Source: Quercus robur (taxonomy: Eukaryota; Streptophyta; Magnoliopsida; Fagales; Fagaceae). From it: 64,000 nucleotides of DNA. The notes below the pieces were generated by a model. That model saw only the letters and a program-made list of their open reading frames with translations, had not been told where the DNA came from and searched no databases. Shown piece after piece: positions 37,983-49,562 of the stretch. Each line of letters starts with the position of its first letter. Within the stretch, counting starts at the first letter, position 1. Location of the stretch: NCBI RefSeq assembly GCF_932294415.1, contig NC_065535.1, positions 93,884,862-93,948,861 on the forward strand, in the 5' to 3' direction. The position numbers and the translations under genes were made by a program.

Positions 37983-40900
37983 TCTATATATATATATATA
38001 TATAATCGAAACTTTTGAAGCTCTCACAAATTTCCACGTCAGCATAATGTTAAAAAAAAACATAAAAAAAAAAAACGTAATAAAAGACACCCTTTCATGC
38101 GCTTATCCACAAAACAAAAAAAACACAGACCCTAAAACCCAAATCATATTTCCCGATCAAAATTCAAACTCAAACTTGCGATTCTTCGCTGCACCTCCAT
38201 ATACACACAGATCGAAATAGAGAGGCGATGAAACAGAGAGAGAGGCGACGAGGAAACGGGGAAAGAAGCAGAGAAAGAGAGAAAGAAATATGATACACAC
38301 AGAGATGGAAATAGAGGGAGGCGATGAGGCCTGGGACACGGAGAGAGAAACAGAGAAGAGAAAGGGGCAAAACACGATTACTGTTAGATTTTCCGCCGCC
38401 ATCCGTTCCCTCGCCAGACTCAGAACACCGAAACTGCAAGCGCACACAGGAATTGAGATTGAGGAAGAGAAATCTAAGTGCCATTAACTCCATTCAGGCC
38501 ATTTACCTGCCATCATCAGATCGTCGAAACTGCCACCGGTTATTTTTTTTTCCCCTTTCTTATATCTGGGTATTTAATATGACTTAGTTTTTGGGTATTT
38601 TGGTTGGATAGGTATAGATTTAGATATTTGCTTAGATGTTTTGGGATTTTCTGTTATGATTTATAGATTTCAGATTTTGATATTGTTTGTTTGGTTCTTT
38701 CCTTCTTGCCCTAACTCACTTTTTCTCTCTTGCTTTCCATCTCTGTTTCTTTCCCAAGAAAGCTGTGATTATATATGCTTTTTTATTTGTTATTTTTCTT
38801 TAAAGAGTATAACTCAAGGGATTATTGAGATTGCGTAATTAGAAACAATGAGGTTTTTGATTGGTTGTTGAGAAAATGGAGGATTAAGTGGGGGAATGAT
38901 GAGGGAAATTGGAATTTGTTTTTGGTTCAATTGGGGACTGATTGAATGAGCAAAGATTGAGTTTTTGATTTTGTTAGAAACTAAATAGTAAAAAATGTGT
39001 GAAAGGTTATTAATTTGATGCTTCATTTGTTGCTAGAATTGTACTGGAAAAGAAATAAATGTGAACAATATTAAGGCTTTTACTGTTGTTCTTATTTTAA
39101 ATTTTATGCTTGGTATTTGATGCGACCTTTTATTTATTTATTTATTTATAATTCAAATACTTATCTTAGGAATGCTAATCTATCCCCCCCCCCCCTCTCC
39201 CCTCCTCAAAAAAAAGAAAAAGAAAAAGGAATGCTAATCTTAGCAATTAAAGAAAGTTTACATTTTTTTTCACACATATATAAAAATGATAATATTCTCT
39301 GTTGCCTATGACATTCACATCAAATGGTATTTCCTCACCCATCTATCATCCGCATCTCTCATCTATATCTCCAGTCATGCTTCACTGCTCCTCTAATTTT
39401 CTCTCTCCCTTTTTTTTTTTTTTTTTTTTTTGTGTAGATCAAGCATAGATTGTTTCATTAGCTTCGAAATTCCTATCCACAATCTATCTTTTCTGAGTGA
39501 GTTATTTTCTTAAAACAATGCTTACTCCTAAATCAGTTTTATATATGTTCATGATTATTGATATGCAGATTATTGATACATTGTTTCAGTAATCTTAAAA
39601 TTTTAACTTTTACTGCTACAACACCGTTTGAAAGCCTCTCACATAAATAAAAAAAATAAACTGCTTAAATTACAATCAAATGCTTGCTGAACATTGAATT
39701 TACATTTTAAACCAATTTAGTCTTGGTCCTATGAGCATTCGACATTACAAGCTTTTTTTTTTTTTTTTTTGCTTCTCACCAAATTCTGCACATGCATGTT
39801 TTTGCTGCATTTTTCAAAATTTTAAAAAGTGAAAGATACAGAGTTGTAGATATAAAGGGAAGGAACCAAATTGATTTAATAATGCCCCCCCTGTTATAAT
39901 ACTAACAGTTAAGCTGATGGTTTATGAAAATGTTTCATGTTATGCCACGTAGGATAAATACCCACTTAAACTTATATCTCATGTACAGTTAAAAAAGAAA
40001 AAACACGTTATTCCGCTTAATGTAATAGTAAGTTAATAGGTATTTCCTATTAGCGTAGGGAGCAGAGAGTATTTTTGGAAATGGTTATTTTGAATTCGTG
40101 TCTTTTGGAAATCCAAATTCTGATATGTGATTATTATTATTAAATCTTTTTTTTTTGTCAATGGGTATCTTTGATCACTTGGTTTTTGTTAAATTTCTTA
40201 TTCAAAATCTTGGTTTCTTTGTTTAAGCTTACCTTTTTGGTAGGGCTTCCAAATTTCCATAGACATTGATTTCATGTCTAACATTGAAAATTTCATTGCA
40301 ATGTGGCAACTGTGGAATGAAAATGGTTAAACACACATGCAAATGTGGATTTAGCCCTATAGATTTCTTTTTTTCTTTTCTAAATGCTTGATGCAATTAT
40401 TTCCCACCCCCTTATTTATGATGCTTTGATATTGAGTATTTTTTCCTGTTATTTGTTATTAATTTTTCAATATGCCTAGATAGCAAAGAGTAGATGAGAG
40501 AATCAAAAGCGTGTCCAACAAAAGTTACTAGAAGATCTAGGAAGCAAAAAACTCATTCCAAGTTTGCTGTATTGGACAAGGGAACCGAAATCTGTTCTAA
40601 TTTAAAAGAGATCAGTGACTCAAATATGTTGGTGCCACACCAAATCCGAGATAAGGTTCTGAAGGATGGCTAGAAGAAGAACGAGAAGACTATATCTAGG
40701 TAATACTAACCGTTATGCTTGCATCTGAATTGGTTATGAATAAATAGTTTAGAAGAAGCTATAATTTTCGTATATAATAATAATATTTTTTTTAATAAAC
40801 CTGAGTGGTTCTATCATCTGTTACTTAGATTTGGAAACTTGATCCTATTAATACAGTTTACTGAATACATTTGACTACATTTGTTTCTCCTAAGTGGTTC

Positions 40901-41726
40901 TGTTTGAAAATGTATGAAGGATTTGTCACTTTGTTAAAACTGTGAAATTTGAAAGTATAATGTTATTTACTTTTAAGTTTTGATAGAGATTTATTTCTTA
41001 AAATATTTTTAACTGTTGATTTGATTGTTTACAATGCTCGATTTTATAGTTTTTTTAAAGTTGTATTTCATTCTTAAAATTAGATTGGCAATCTGTTTGG
41101 TGCTAAGAATTAAAAAGTAAAACAAAGGTAACCAGTTCTCAAGTTCATTTCAGCGTACCCTTTTGTTATTTACTTTATTTTTTGTTTTCTTTCAGATTAA
41201 ACTTAACAAGGAGTAAAACTCTATCTCTCTAACAAGTCCAACTTAAACTCAAACTCAAACTCAAACTCAAACTCAAACATTGATGTTATTATTATTATCT
41301 CTCTACTTCACTAATGTGATATTTTATGATAGGGTGCAAACCTATAGCCATGGATTATTCTTTTGAATGTAACCCAATTTTTTTCTTATATTTTTCTATT
41401 TTTTAGTCATATATATTTTGTTTTGTTTCAATAATTTCTAAGCAGTGAATCATTTGATTCTTTAATATTTTTTGGTCTTTCAGAAGTTTTAATATTTGAA
41501 TTTTTGAGTTATTTTTTGCTGTATCTGAAATTGTCTGACAAATTTTTTATAAGCCATTGCACGTTCAAGTAACGGTTTCTTCATCAAATTGTAACACAAA
41601 TTGAAGTCATAGAAGAATAAATCATGTAATGGTGTAGTTTCTTAATCAATTTAAGGCTTGATAAAATTATTTTAGTTTATCTCACAAATAGGTAGGTTCC
41701 CGTGCATAGCACGGGTTAGCGACTAG
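37983..41726 (+). mobile_element. Helitron 3 of the nest, 3.7 kb, with captured host-like sequence
   Basis: Starts TCTATATATATA..AATCGAAACTTTTGAAG and ends CACGGGTTAGCGACTAG. The interior has a GC-richer block (38150-38590) that looks like a plant 5' leader or first exon. It also has a coding-like block with splice-like borders (40480-40700). Both are unlike the family's ends and are likely captured from a host gene. No transposase is visible. Confidence 0.75.
40494..40700 (+). pseudogene. Captured exon-like fragment inside Helitron 3
   Basis: An acceptor-like T-rich tract ending TGCCTAG is followed by an open stretch from the ATG at 40494 for about 58 codons with normal codon use and basic/polar residues (RRSRKQKTHSKF). 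It closes on a stop at 40671-40673, then continues to a donor-like ATCTAG|GTAATA near 40698. I do not recognise the parent gene. The GC-rich block at 38150-38590 may be the first exon of the same source. Confidence 0.4.
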
Positions 41727-42558
41727 TTTTATATTATAACTAAGAAAATAGCCTAACCCAATTTAATTTCAATAAATGATTGTGGCATGGTTGCATATTT
41801 TTCCTTTTTGCTAATGTGTAAGTAAGGATGATAGGAAGTTAATATAGAGGAACTGCATGAACTCCATTATTCAGATCTCATGTTTTTTAACCAGATAAAC
41901 GAAGAAGCAATCGAAAGGCAGAGATCAATACTAATAAGGAGAGAGATAAGTTGTCTTCTTATTCTCAAAGGTCAACCTAGCTAGCTCTCTTGTTTTTTCT
42001 AATATACGTATGTTTTCTATTCAGGAAATTGGAGGAAGTGAGGTGCTTTGTTTGATGAGTACGTAGCTAATGATTGCTTGCTGGGAAGTTGTGTAAACTC
42101 TATCGCCCACTCCATCAAAAGATGGTAAACTGAACGAATACATTTTGACAGAGGGAAAGCTAGTAAAGACCATTATCAATGATGTTAGGTGGAGATATAT
42201 ATGTGGATTTGTATTCCATCTAAGGTTTCTATTATGGACAGGATTCTATGTCATCAGTTAAGGATTCGAATTTAAGGCTTGCAGGTTGGCTGTGTTAGGC
42301 TAGGTAGGTTAGGCGGCTCAGACAATTGTCTGGACTCTGGAGTGCTGAATCTATGCTGATCCTGAAGCTGCTGAGAAGTTTGTTGTGCACTGTGTGAGAG
42401 CTATGATTAATGAAAGTTCATGCATGGAATTTATATACTTCTATTAAATTGGTCATGAAGTGAAAAAAAGAAAAGAAAAAAAGTTTATAGTTACCACTTT
42501 TCAGATGAAGAATAAACCTTAACCATTATCACACTAGCTAGCAGGGGCGGAGCCAAAG

Positions 42559-42593
42559 GTGGGGGGTGTCCCCCACCCCCCCCCCCCCCCCCC
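42559..42593. repeat. G-run/C-run hairpin, copy 2
   Basis: GGTGGGGGGTGTCCCCCACC followed by a long C run. The G run and C run can pair. The homologous place in copy 3 (53191-53233) has the same design. The preceding GCAGGGGCGGAGCC resembles the end of a hAT-type element. Confidence 0.75.
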
Positions 42594-42654
42594 GACGAAA
42601 AACCATTTATATACTTCTATTAGTGTAGCTTTTTGCCCTTCTTGACGTTAAAAT

Positions 42655-44468
42655 TAGGGGTGTCCACAGGCTAGTTTAGGTCGGGTCTGTGCCCAACCTA
42701 TAACCAACTAAACCAAATTGAGGGGAGATTTTCCAAACCTGCCACAGATTGGTGAAGGAGTTGGGTCGGACGGTTGGGTCTGCATTGGATGGCGGTTGGT
42801 CCCAGTCGAAGTTAGGGAGGAGGAGATCTGGCCAAAACTCGTTGGATATAGCCTCGAATCTAGTCGGATCTCAATGAGATCTCGCTGGAACTAGCGAGAT
42901 CTAATTGATGAATTACTTATACGGTTGAGAAAAGAGGCCTTTTGTGTTTGGATATGTGCCCTTTAAATCCTATTGTATGATGCTATGTATGAAATTATGT
43001 ATGATATCATGTTGTGATTAATAAAGTTGTTTTATTATTATCTAAAATAATGGCAACATGAATATTTGGACATTATCATATAGTCCATGAGATGCATAAT
43101 ATGTGATTTAGTCACAGAAGATATAAATCACAAGTTCTTTGTAAATTTAGAATTTTAGTTCGTAGTCGGTGATGAAATTGGGCATTTCTTCTATGAAGAC
43201 TATAACATATCAACTAAGATGATTTGTCTTGATCATGGAAGTGGAGACTTCTAGTTGATATATTGATATGTTTTAAGTGTTAAGACATATTGAACTGGAC
43301 CACTGTGAGATTTATTATTCTACTAACGACTGTCAAATGAATAATAAATCTCACGACTTCTATGTAGATGAACTTTCAATCCTGAGAGAATAATGAACTT
43401 GATCATGAAATGTAGGTTGCTTTGATATATCAGGAGTGAGATCTAAAGTCACGATCACAATCTCAGTATGTTGGACAGCCATATTTAATATTGAAGAAAC
43501 ATATATTCTCAAGATGGAATTCATAATCTTTTAACGGAGATATAAAATATTCACTTGAGATAAGTTTAATGGGTTTCATAAATATACAAGGAATAACTTA
43601 AAGGATTAGAACGGGTACTCAAGAATTAAGATGTAGTAATTTTCAAAGTGGCAGTTAACATTCATGACTTTGTATTACTACGAATATTTTAATGAAGGGG
43701 TTGTATGTATAATAAAGTCTTGGGATATAATTCATCAATAAGACTTAGAGTGTAATTATATTTATATAGTGATATTAAATATAATTAATGGTAATTTTGG
43801 ACTTGTCAAGAGTTGATAGAAAGGTCTAAAACCCATTGAAGTTAGTGTCTTATTTGTCCATTTTGGTCCCATTCCAAGCCACATACTAAAACTCAATTGG
43901 AATGTCTTAAAAAGCTAGCTCAATTAGATAATCAGTTATATATAATGAGAGAAACACACAAAATTTAGTAATGTATGAAAATAGTGTGTATGTGAGTGTA
44001 AGCCACTTTTTTATTCTCCCTTGAACATATACGTATAAACTGATTGAAAGACCATACTTCTTGGGCATAAGTGGAATTAATTGGAGTGAAGATTAAAAGT
44101 GTTCCTAAGTACTTCTAATCTTTGGTTTTGAATTTCACTGCACCAAGGTACGCTCTCTTGTTTTTAAATTTTGAAATTTACATAGTACATGTTATCAATT
44201 ATGAATGAAGTAGATTCATTAATTTTCTGCTACAAATGTTTTGCCTGCGATACAAATTATGTTTTTCCTACATTTTGGTGGTGGAGATCGGTTGGGTCGG
44301 TTGGAATAAGGTTTTGATGCAATGATCTGCCAACCAACCCGCTAAAATCAGGTTTTAGAGGACGTAAACAGCCACAAAAAGTCACAAGAGTCGGATAAGG
44401 TGGTTCTCGGATTGGCTCGATCGGTCAATGCGGGTGGGCCAGGTCCATGGGTGGGTTGGACAACCCTA
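42655..44468. mobile_element. hAT-type MITE (~480 bp) interrupted by a solo LTR
   Basis: Terminal inverted repeats TAGGGGTGTCCA and TGGACAACCCTA are flanked by the 8-bp duplication GTTAAAAT (42647-42654 and 44469-44476), the size expected for hAT elements. The interior is interrupted at 42945-44272 by a solo LTR. Copy 3 keeps only the left part, starting at 53294 after GTTAGAAT. The MITE therefore entered before copies 2 and 3 separated. Confidence 0.85.
42945..44272 (+). mobile_element. Copia-type solo LTR inside the hAT MITE
   Basis: Begins TGTTTGGATATGTGCCC and ends TTTTTCCTACA, flanked by the 5-bp duplication TTTTG (42940-42944 and 44273-44277), with a length of 1,328 bp. The 3' part (TTTCACTGCACCAAGGTACGC) is of the copia LTR style. 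No interior remains. It is absent from copy 3. Confidence 0.85.
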
Positions 44469-44476
44469 GTTAAAAT

Positions 44477-44837
44477 AATAAAACAAAGAAACATTTTCCC
44501 ATTTCTAATATACACAAACTGTACCTTGATATTAAAAAAAATTAAAAAAAAAATCTCCCACTTAAGAAAGTCTAGAGACACAATAAAATTTCACAATATT
44601 TTCACAATACTCTTATTTTTAGTTGAGATGAATCCTAAATAATTTATTTTATTTTGACCTATGATGTATTAATACCTTAATTTACTGTAATCATATTGTG
44701 ATTTTTTTGTTGTACGTTACTAAAATAACTCTTCCCACTTTTATCAATTAGCCCAACACTGAAAAAAAGGGCCACCAAACTCTTACCTTTATTTTTAAGT
44801 TAAGGCATGTGTCCACTTTGACCAATATTCATGATCC

Positions 44838-44870
<33 letters not shown>

Positions 44871-45165
44871 AACACATTAATCCAAATTCCTTCCTTTCAT
44901 TTTAGTTACAGCCTGTCAAACTCAAACTTTTGCACCAAAAAAAAAGTACTGTATGGTACTAAAGTAGTAAAACATCAATTATTTTTTTCACCTCTATCTC
45001 TCATTTTTTTTTAATAGTTTCAAAATTTGAATATATAGATTAATCTCTTACTTAAATTGTTAGTAACTATGAATTGGTTGTTTTACAATTTTTTATGTAT
45101 TTTACAATTGCTTAAATTTTAATAAATTTTTTAGGACAATTACCATTGTTTATAATTTTACTAGT
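44477..45165. other. Intergenic, no gene seen
   Basis: AT-rich. It contains a ~30-nt C run at 44839-44868 and scraps of the same repetitive text as 10500-10680 (ATTTATTTTATTTTGACCTAT). Confidence 0.5.
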
Positions 45166-45451
45166 TGCGGATTCCGCACGTTGCACGTGATTATATTTTT
45201 ATGATGATGTCATTAATTTTTTTAAAAACAAATTTGGACTAATTTAATAAATAACAATGTAATTCATAATCATAGTTTTATTTATTATAGGAACAATCAC
45301 AAATGTAATATATATAATTTCTACTGTACCAAAATCAAAACAATACAATAAAAAACACCAAAAACATATTTAAAAAATTAATAAAACTCAACAAAAATAA
45401 AATTAAAAATAAAAAAAGAAAGGGAAAAATAAAAGATTGTCACTCTTTTTC

Positions 45452-45501
<50 letters not shown>

Positions 45502-45890
45502 AACCAAGAGTACAATTCCTAAGGGAAAAAAATAGAGAATTTTTTTTTTTTTTTTTTTAAAAGAAGAAGTATTGTGTTTATGTTGTCATAATCTAATGTA
45601 ACATCTAATTTAACATATAAAAAATGAACAGATGAATAAATAATTTAAAACAAAAAATTGAATTTAAAATCATGATACTTTCATTTAGGCCAATATCCAC
45701 TATTGGTCCCTAAAATTTATTTACATGTTTATGTTTATTATCATTTTTTTTGTTGAAAAACTTATTCTAGATGAATTTTTTACGAATGAAATAAAATTTA
45801 TCACGTATAAACGTAAGGAACATAAAATATTTTACTGATATATTTTGAAAAAAAAATCAATAATAAACATAACAATTTTTATGTACTAGT
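45166..45890 (-). mobile_element. Helitron-type 3' ends on the - strand
   Basis: On the - strand, CACGTGCAACGTGCGGAATCCGC leads to AACTAG|T with its CTAG at 45171-45174. A second such end (ACGGAGTTACAAACTAG|T) has its CTAG at 45886-45889. Both have a short hairpin before CTAG and T after it. The 5' ends were not found. A ~44-nt A run sits at 45457-45500. Confidence 0.45.
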
Positions 45891-46281
45891 TTGTAACTCC
45901 GTGCATATGTACATGTATAATTAAAAACAATTACAATTACATGGTTTAAATTATATCATTTTTTGATAAGATGTTCAATTTATACATGGTATTGCATACA
46001 CATTTTAAAACCATATATATATATATATATATATATGATTTAGAATTTAATTGGACTTAAACTCATCGGTTTTTGTATCCAATAATTCACTTGCCACAAA
46101 AATTAAAAAGTTAGATAGACACGTGGCACAAAATTGGATTTAATGAGCATGATCACCAAAATTGAGCTAAGAATATCCAAAATTTTAGGAAATAATGCAA
46201 TGCGGTCACGAACTTTGTTAAACCTGCATCTTGTGTCGTTTATGACGAGAGGTCAAATATCATTATAACCCTGTGCCGTAA

Positions 46282-46831
46282 ATGTTGCAAAAGTTGCATT
46301 AGAGCTGCAACAAGAAGACTCCAAACTTGAGGGAGATTGGTTGGCACCTCATTAAGGATTTCTTGCCTTGCAAGTTGTTGTTGTCCAACCAATATTGTTT
46401 CTCAAGATGTCAGGGGTAAGTTTATTTTGAGAAACTATATTTTATTAATTAACTAGTGTGTAACCCACACAAAGTAAAAAAAAAAAAAAAAAAACTTTTA
46501 TTTATTTATTTAGAATCATGATACTTTCATTTAGGCCAATATACACTATTGGTTCCTAAAATTTATTAACTTGTTTGTGTTTACTATCATTTTTTTTTTT
46601 TTTGTTGAAAAGTTATTTTAGCTAAATTTTGTGAGAATGAGAATAAAATTTATCATGTATGAACATAAGGAACATAATATATTTGACTCTGAAATATTTT
46701 GAAAAAATAATTTGGGAATAAACATAACAATTATTATGTATATGTTCATGTTATGATTTAAGACAATTCGCCAAACTCCTTTTTTTGACTATCTCAGATT
46801 CTCCCACTCCACCCATTTTACCAAGTAGGCG
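46282..46831. repeat. Dispersed repeat family, copy at 46.3-46.8 kb
   Basis: Text from GCAACAAGAAGACTCCAAACTTGAGG through CTAGTGTGTAACCCACACAAAG to ATCATTTTTTTTTTTTTGTTG recurs at 48600-49150 and in both arms of the large palindrome (near 56400-56860 and 56915-57350). The CTAG at 46452, with GTGTGGGTTACACAC before it on the - strand, looks like a Helitron 3' end. Confidence 0.65.
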
Positions 46832-48408
46832 TGTAGAAGCAGAATTTATAACACACAATTACTACAATTCTTCCACGAAACCTAAGTTCTACAAGAACAC
46901 TAGGCTAGTAGGCAAAATAATAGAGAAAACCTCTCTAACAAGCTTTTATTAATCAACACATAACAATAACAATCAACCCCTCTATGAAGAGTATTTATAG
47001 GTATAGAATTTCTTCTACTCCTTTTAGGAAAAGGTATTATAAAACCTACTTCTACTTGAGAAAGGAAAAACAATTTAACTAGGAAAAGGAAAACAATTCA
47101 AATCCTAATTCAACTAGGAAAAGCAAATAAATCCTAATTCCACTAGGAAAAAAAAAAACAACATAAAATTTTAAAATATTTTATTCTTCCTTAACCAATC
47201 TGCATCATTCTCTCGGGGTTGGGGAAAACTCGTCCTCGAGTTTTGTGGCAATCTTCCACGATCAATTGGAACCCCGAATAATCCTCTCCATCCTATTCTT
47301 CTGTGCAAGACAAGACAAGTCAATATGCTACTTATCAATCTTTTCTCACTCATAATAAATCTTGATGTACGAATTTTTGTTCTTGACTTCTTTTGCCACG
47401 GCGGGATATATGAAGCAAGTACTAAAAAAGAATCTATGTACACATCCAAAAACTTCATATTTCTTCCTCCACAAAGATTACTTAAAATCACTCATTCATG
47501 CCTCTTGTTGACCTCTATCAATTCTTGTTTAATAAAATCCTCCCAAAAGGGATCAATAACCTTTTGTTTTTTAATGTCAAAAGTCTCATCAATGATGTGA
47601 GTTATGGGCTCATCTCGTATGTATATGACTTTATTTTTATCAAGCTCAATCTTTTCTCCTTGACTAAAATCTTCAGGATAGTCATCATAAATTGGTGAAG
47701 AATCCCTATTTACTACACAGACTCTTTCAATGTATTCGTTCTCCCTTTTGATATCGCAGTCCTCCTCCTCGACATCAAAATACTCCTCCACATAACGTGG
47801 ATTTGGATGGCAGTTTTGAGGTCGGTTTTCAATGGCTAAGGCGGTGAGCTGCTTTGAAAGCGCATCAAACCACTCCTCTGTTCGTTGAAAGAACGCCTCT
47901 AATTGTGCATCGCGTGCAACCTCATCACATTCATACACGTCATCTATGGCAACAGGTTTTCCCCCATGTACTCCTCTTTGCGCCATAGTAGGAACCTAGC
48001 CTGGCTCTGATACCAACTGATGCAATGTGAACGTGTAGAAGCAAAATCTATAATACACAATTACTACAATTCTTCCACGAAACCTAAGTTCTACAAGAAC
48101 ACTAGGCTAGTAGGCAAAATAATAGAGAAAACCTCTCTAACAAGCTTTTATTAATCAACACATAACAATAACAATCAACCCCTCTATGAAGAGTATTTAT
48201 AGGTATAGAATTTCTCCTACTCCTTTTAGGAAAAGATATTATAAAACCTACTTCTACTTGAGAAAGGAAAAACAATTTAACTAGGAAAAGGAAAACAATT
48301 CAAATCCTAATTCAACTAGGAAAAGCAAATAAATCCTAATTCCACTAGGAAAAAAAAAATAACATAAAATATTAAAATATTTTATTCTTCCTTAACCAAT
48401 CTGCATCA
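46832..48408 (-). mobile_element. Compact LTR retrotransposon, - strand, ~1.58 kb
   Basis: LTRs lie at 46832-47207 and 48018-48408 (about 98% identical over their shared length by eye). The primer-binding site on the - strand, TTGGTATCAGAGCCAG, abuts the right LTR at 48002-48017. The LTR ends are TGATGCA..TGCATCA. The outer end of the left LTR lacks the first ~14 bp seen in the right one, and no clean target duplication was found. The 0.8-kb interior carries one gag-like open frame (about 47492-47986, 164 codons, acidic, unknown fold) and no pol. It is non-autonomous and recent. Confidence 0.85.
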
Positions 48409-49168
48409 AAGGCCTAAGCCAATTACACTAAAAAAGATTAAAACCAAGGTTATCAATATGATTTTCTTTCTTCCAAAAAAATTAATGACCATTATCACCA
48501 AAATTAAGCTAAGAACATTCAAAATTTTAGGAAGCAATGCTGTCATAGACTTTGTTCAACCTGCAACTTGTGCCATTTGAGATGAGAGGTGAAGAACAAA
48601 AAGTAACCCCATTAAGTGCCGAAGAAATTGTATTAGAACTGCAACAATAAGACTCCAAACTTGAAGGAGGTTGATTGACGCCTAATTTTAGGATTTGTTG
48701 CCTTGCAAGTTGTTGTCCAACCTAATATTGTTTCTCAAGATGTTGAGTTAGGTTTATTTTGAGAAACTATCTTTTATTAATTGTCTAATGTGTAACCCAC
48801 ACAAAGTAAAAAATACTTTTATTTTTTAATTTAGAACCATGATACTTTCATTTAGGCCAATATATACTATTGGTCCCTAAAATTTATTAACTTGTTTATG
48901 TTTACTATCTTTTTTTTTGTTGAAAATAATTATTCTAGCTGAATTTTCCCACACAAAGTAAAAAAAATAATTTTATTTATTAATTTAATTAGAACCATGA
49001 TGCTTTTATTTAGGCCAATATACACTATTGGTCCCTAAAATTTATTAACTTGTTTATGTTTACTATCTTTTTTTTTTCTTTTTTCTTTTTTTTTTTGTTG
49101 AAAAAAATTATTCTATCTGAATTTTGTGAAAATGAAAATAAAATTTAATTATCATGTAAACATAAGAA
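48409..49168. repeat. Dispersed repeat family, copy at 48.6-49.15 kb with internal duplication
   Basis: Matches 46282-46770. The piece starting CCACACAAAGTAAAAAA and running through CACTATTGGTCCCTAAAATTTATTAAC occurs twice in tandem (about 48796-48950 and 48951-49120). There is no gene. Confidence 0.7.
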
Positions 49169-49193
49169 ACAAAACGCTTGTGATAATGTAATA

Positions 49194-49562
49194 GGGGGTG
49201 AAAAAAACGCTATAAGTCTCAACCTATAGGGGGTCAAAAAACGCAGCTATAGGGGGTCAAAAAACACAGCTATATGGGTACCTATAGCCACGTTTATAAA
49301 AAAGCGGCCATAGGTCCCTACAGGGGGCTATTGTCGCGCAAGATAGGTTGTGTTTGAAAATGTGGCTATAGAAACACGGCTCATAGCCTATGGCTGTGTT
49401 TTTAGGGTCTATAACTGCGTTTTTCAAACACTGCTATAGCCTTCATTTTTTGTAGTGCATAAATGCGTACTCCCTCTTCTCACATGAATGGTGGGTCCCA
49501 CCATTCATGTGAAAAGAAGTAGTACGCATTTATGGTACTCTAGGAGTACACAATAATTTCCC
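49194..49562. mobile_element. Insert in copy 3: CACTA-type end plus fold-back
   Basis: Copy 2 reads ATGTAATAG-CTTAAG straight through; copy 3 has 369 bp between GTAATA (49188-49193) and GTAATA (49563-49568). The insert ends in CATTTTTTGTAGTG at 49444-49457, whose reverse complement CACTACAAAAAATG is a CACTA (EnSpm) terminus. It has repeated CTATAGC.GCGTTTTT-like subterminal motifs at 49200-49440 and then a hairpin. The opposite CACTA end is missing. Confidence 0.65.
49458..49534. repeat. Near-perfect hairpin, 38-bp arms
   Basis: CATAAATGCGTACTCCCTCT..ATGAATGGTGGG is followed at once by its near-exact reverse complement TCCCACCATTCAT..ACGCATTTATG. There is virtually no loop, and the arms mismatch at about four positions. 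Confidence 0.9.

Larger units (their letters stand above)
34711..41726 (+). mobile_element. Helitron nest inserted in segmental copy 2
   Basis: Comparison with copy 1, which is uninterrupted near 30700, defines a 7,016-bp insert. It starts TCTATC, ends ..AGCGACTAG and sits between A and T, which is the Helitron rule (5'-TC, CTRR-3', A^T target, no target duplication). A hairpin CCCGTGC/GCACGGG stands ~10 bp before the end. Inside are at least three 5'-type starts (34711, about 35280 and 37983) and two 3' ends (CTAA at 37979-37982 and CTAG at 41723-41726). All belong to one family that shares a GTCCAA.CTTAACAAGGAGTG block. I see no Rep/helicase gene, so it is non-autonomous. Confidence 0.88.
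31307..42850. repeat. Segmental duplication, copy 2 (intact kinase; interrupted by Helitrons)
   Basis: Copy 2 runs 31307-34710, is broken by the 7-kb Helitron nest (34711-41726) and resumes 41727-42098 in agreement with copy 1. From about 42100 to 42850 it agrees with copy 3 instead (52321-53484). Copy 1 therefore covers only the left part of the ancestral unit and copy 3 only parts of it. The kinase is at 32295-33314. Confidence 0.85.
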
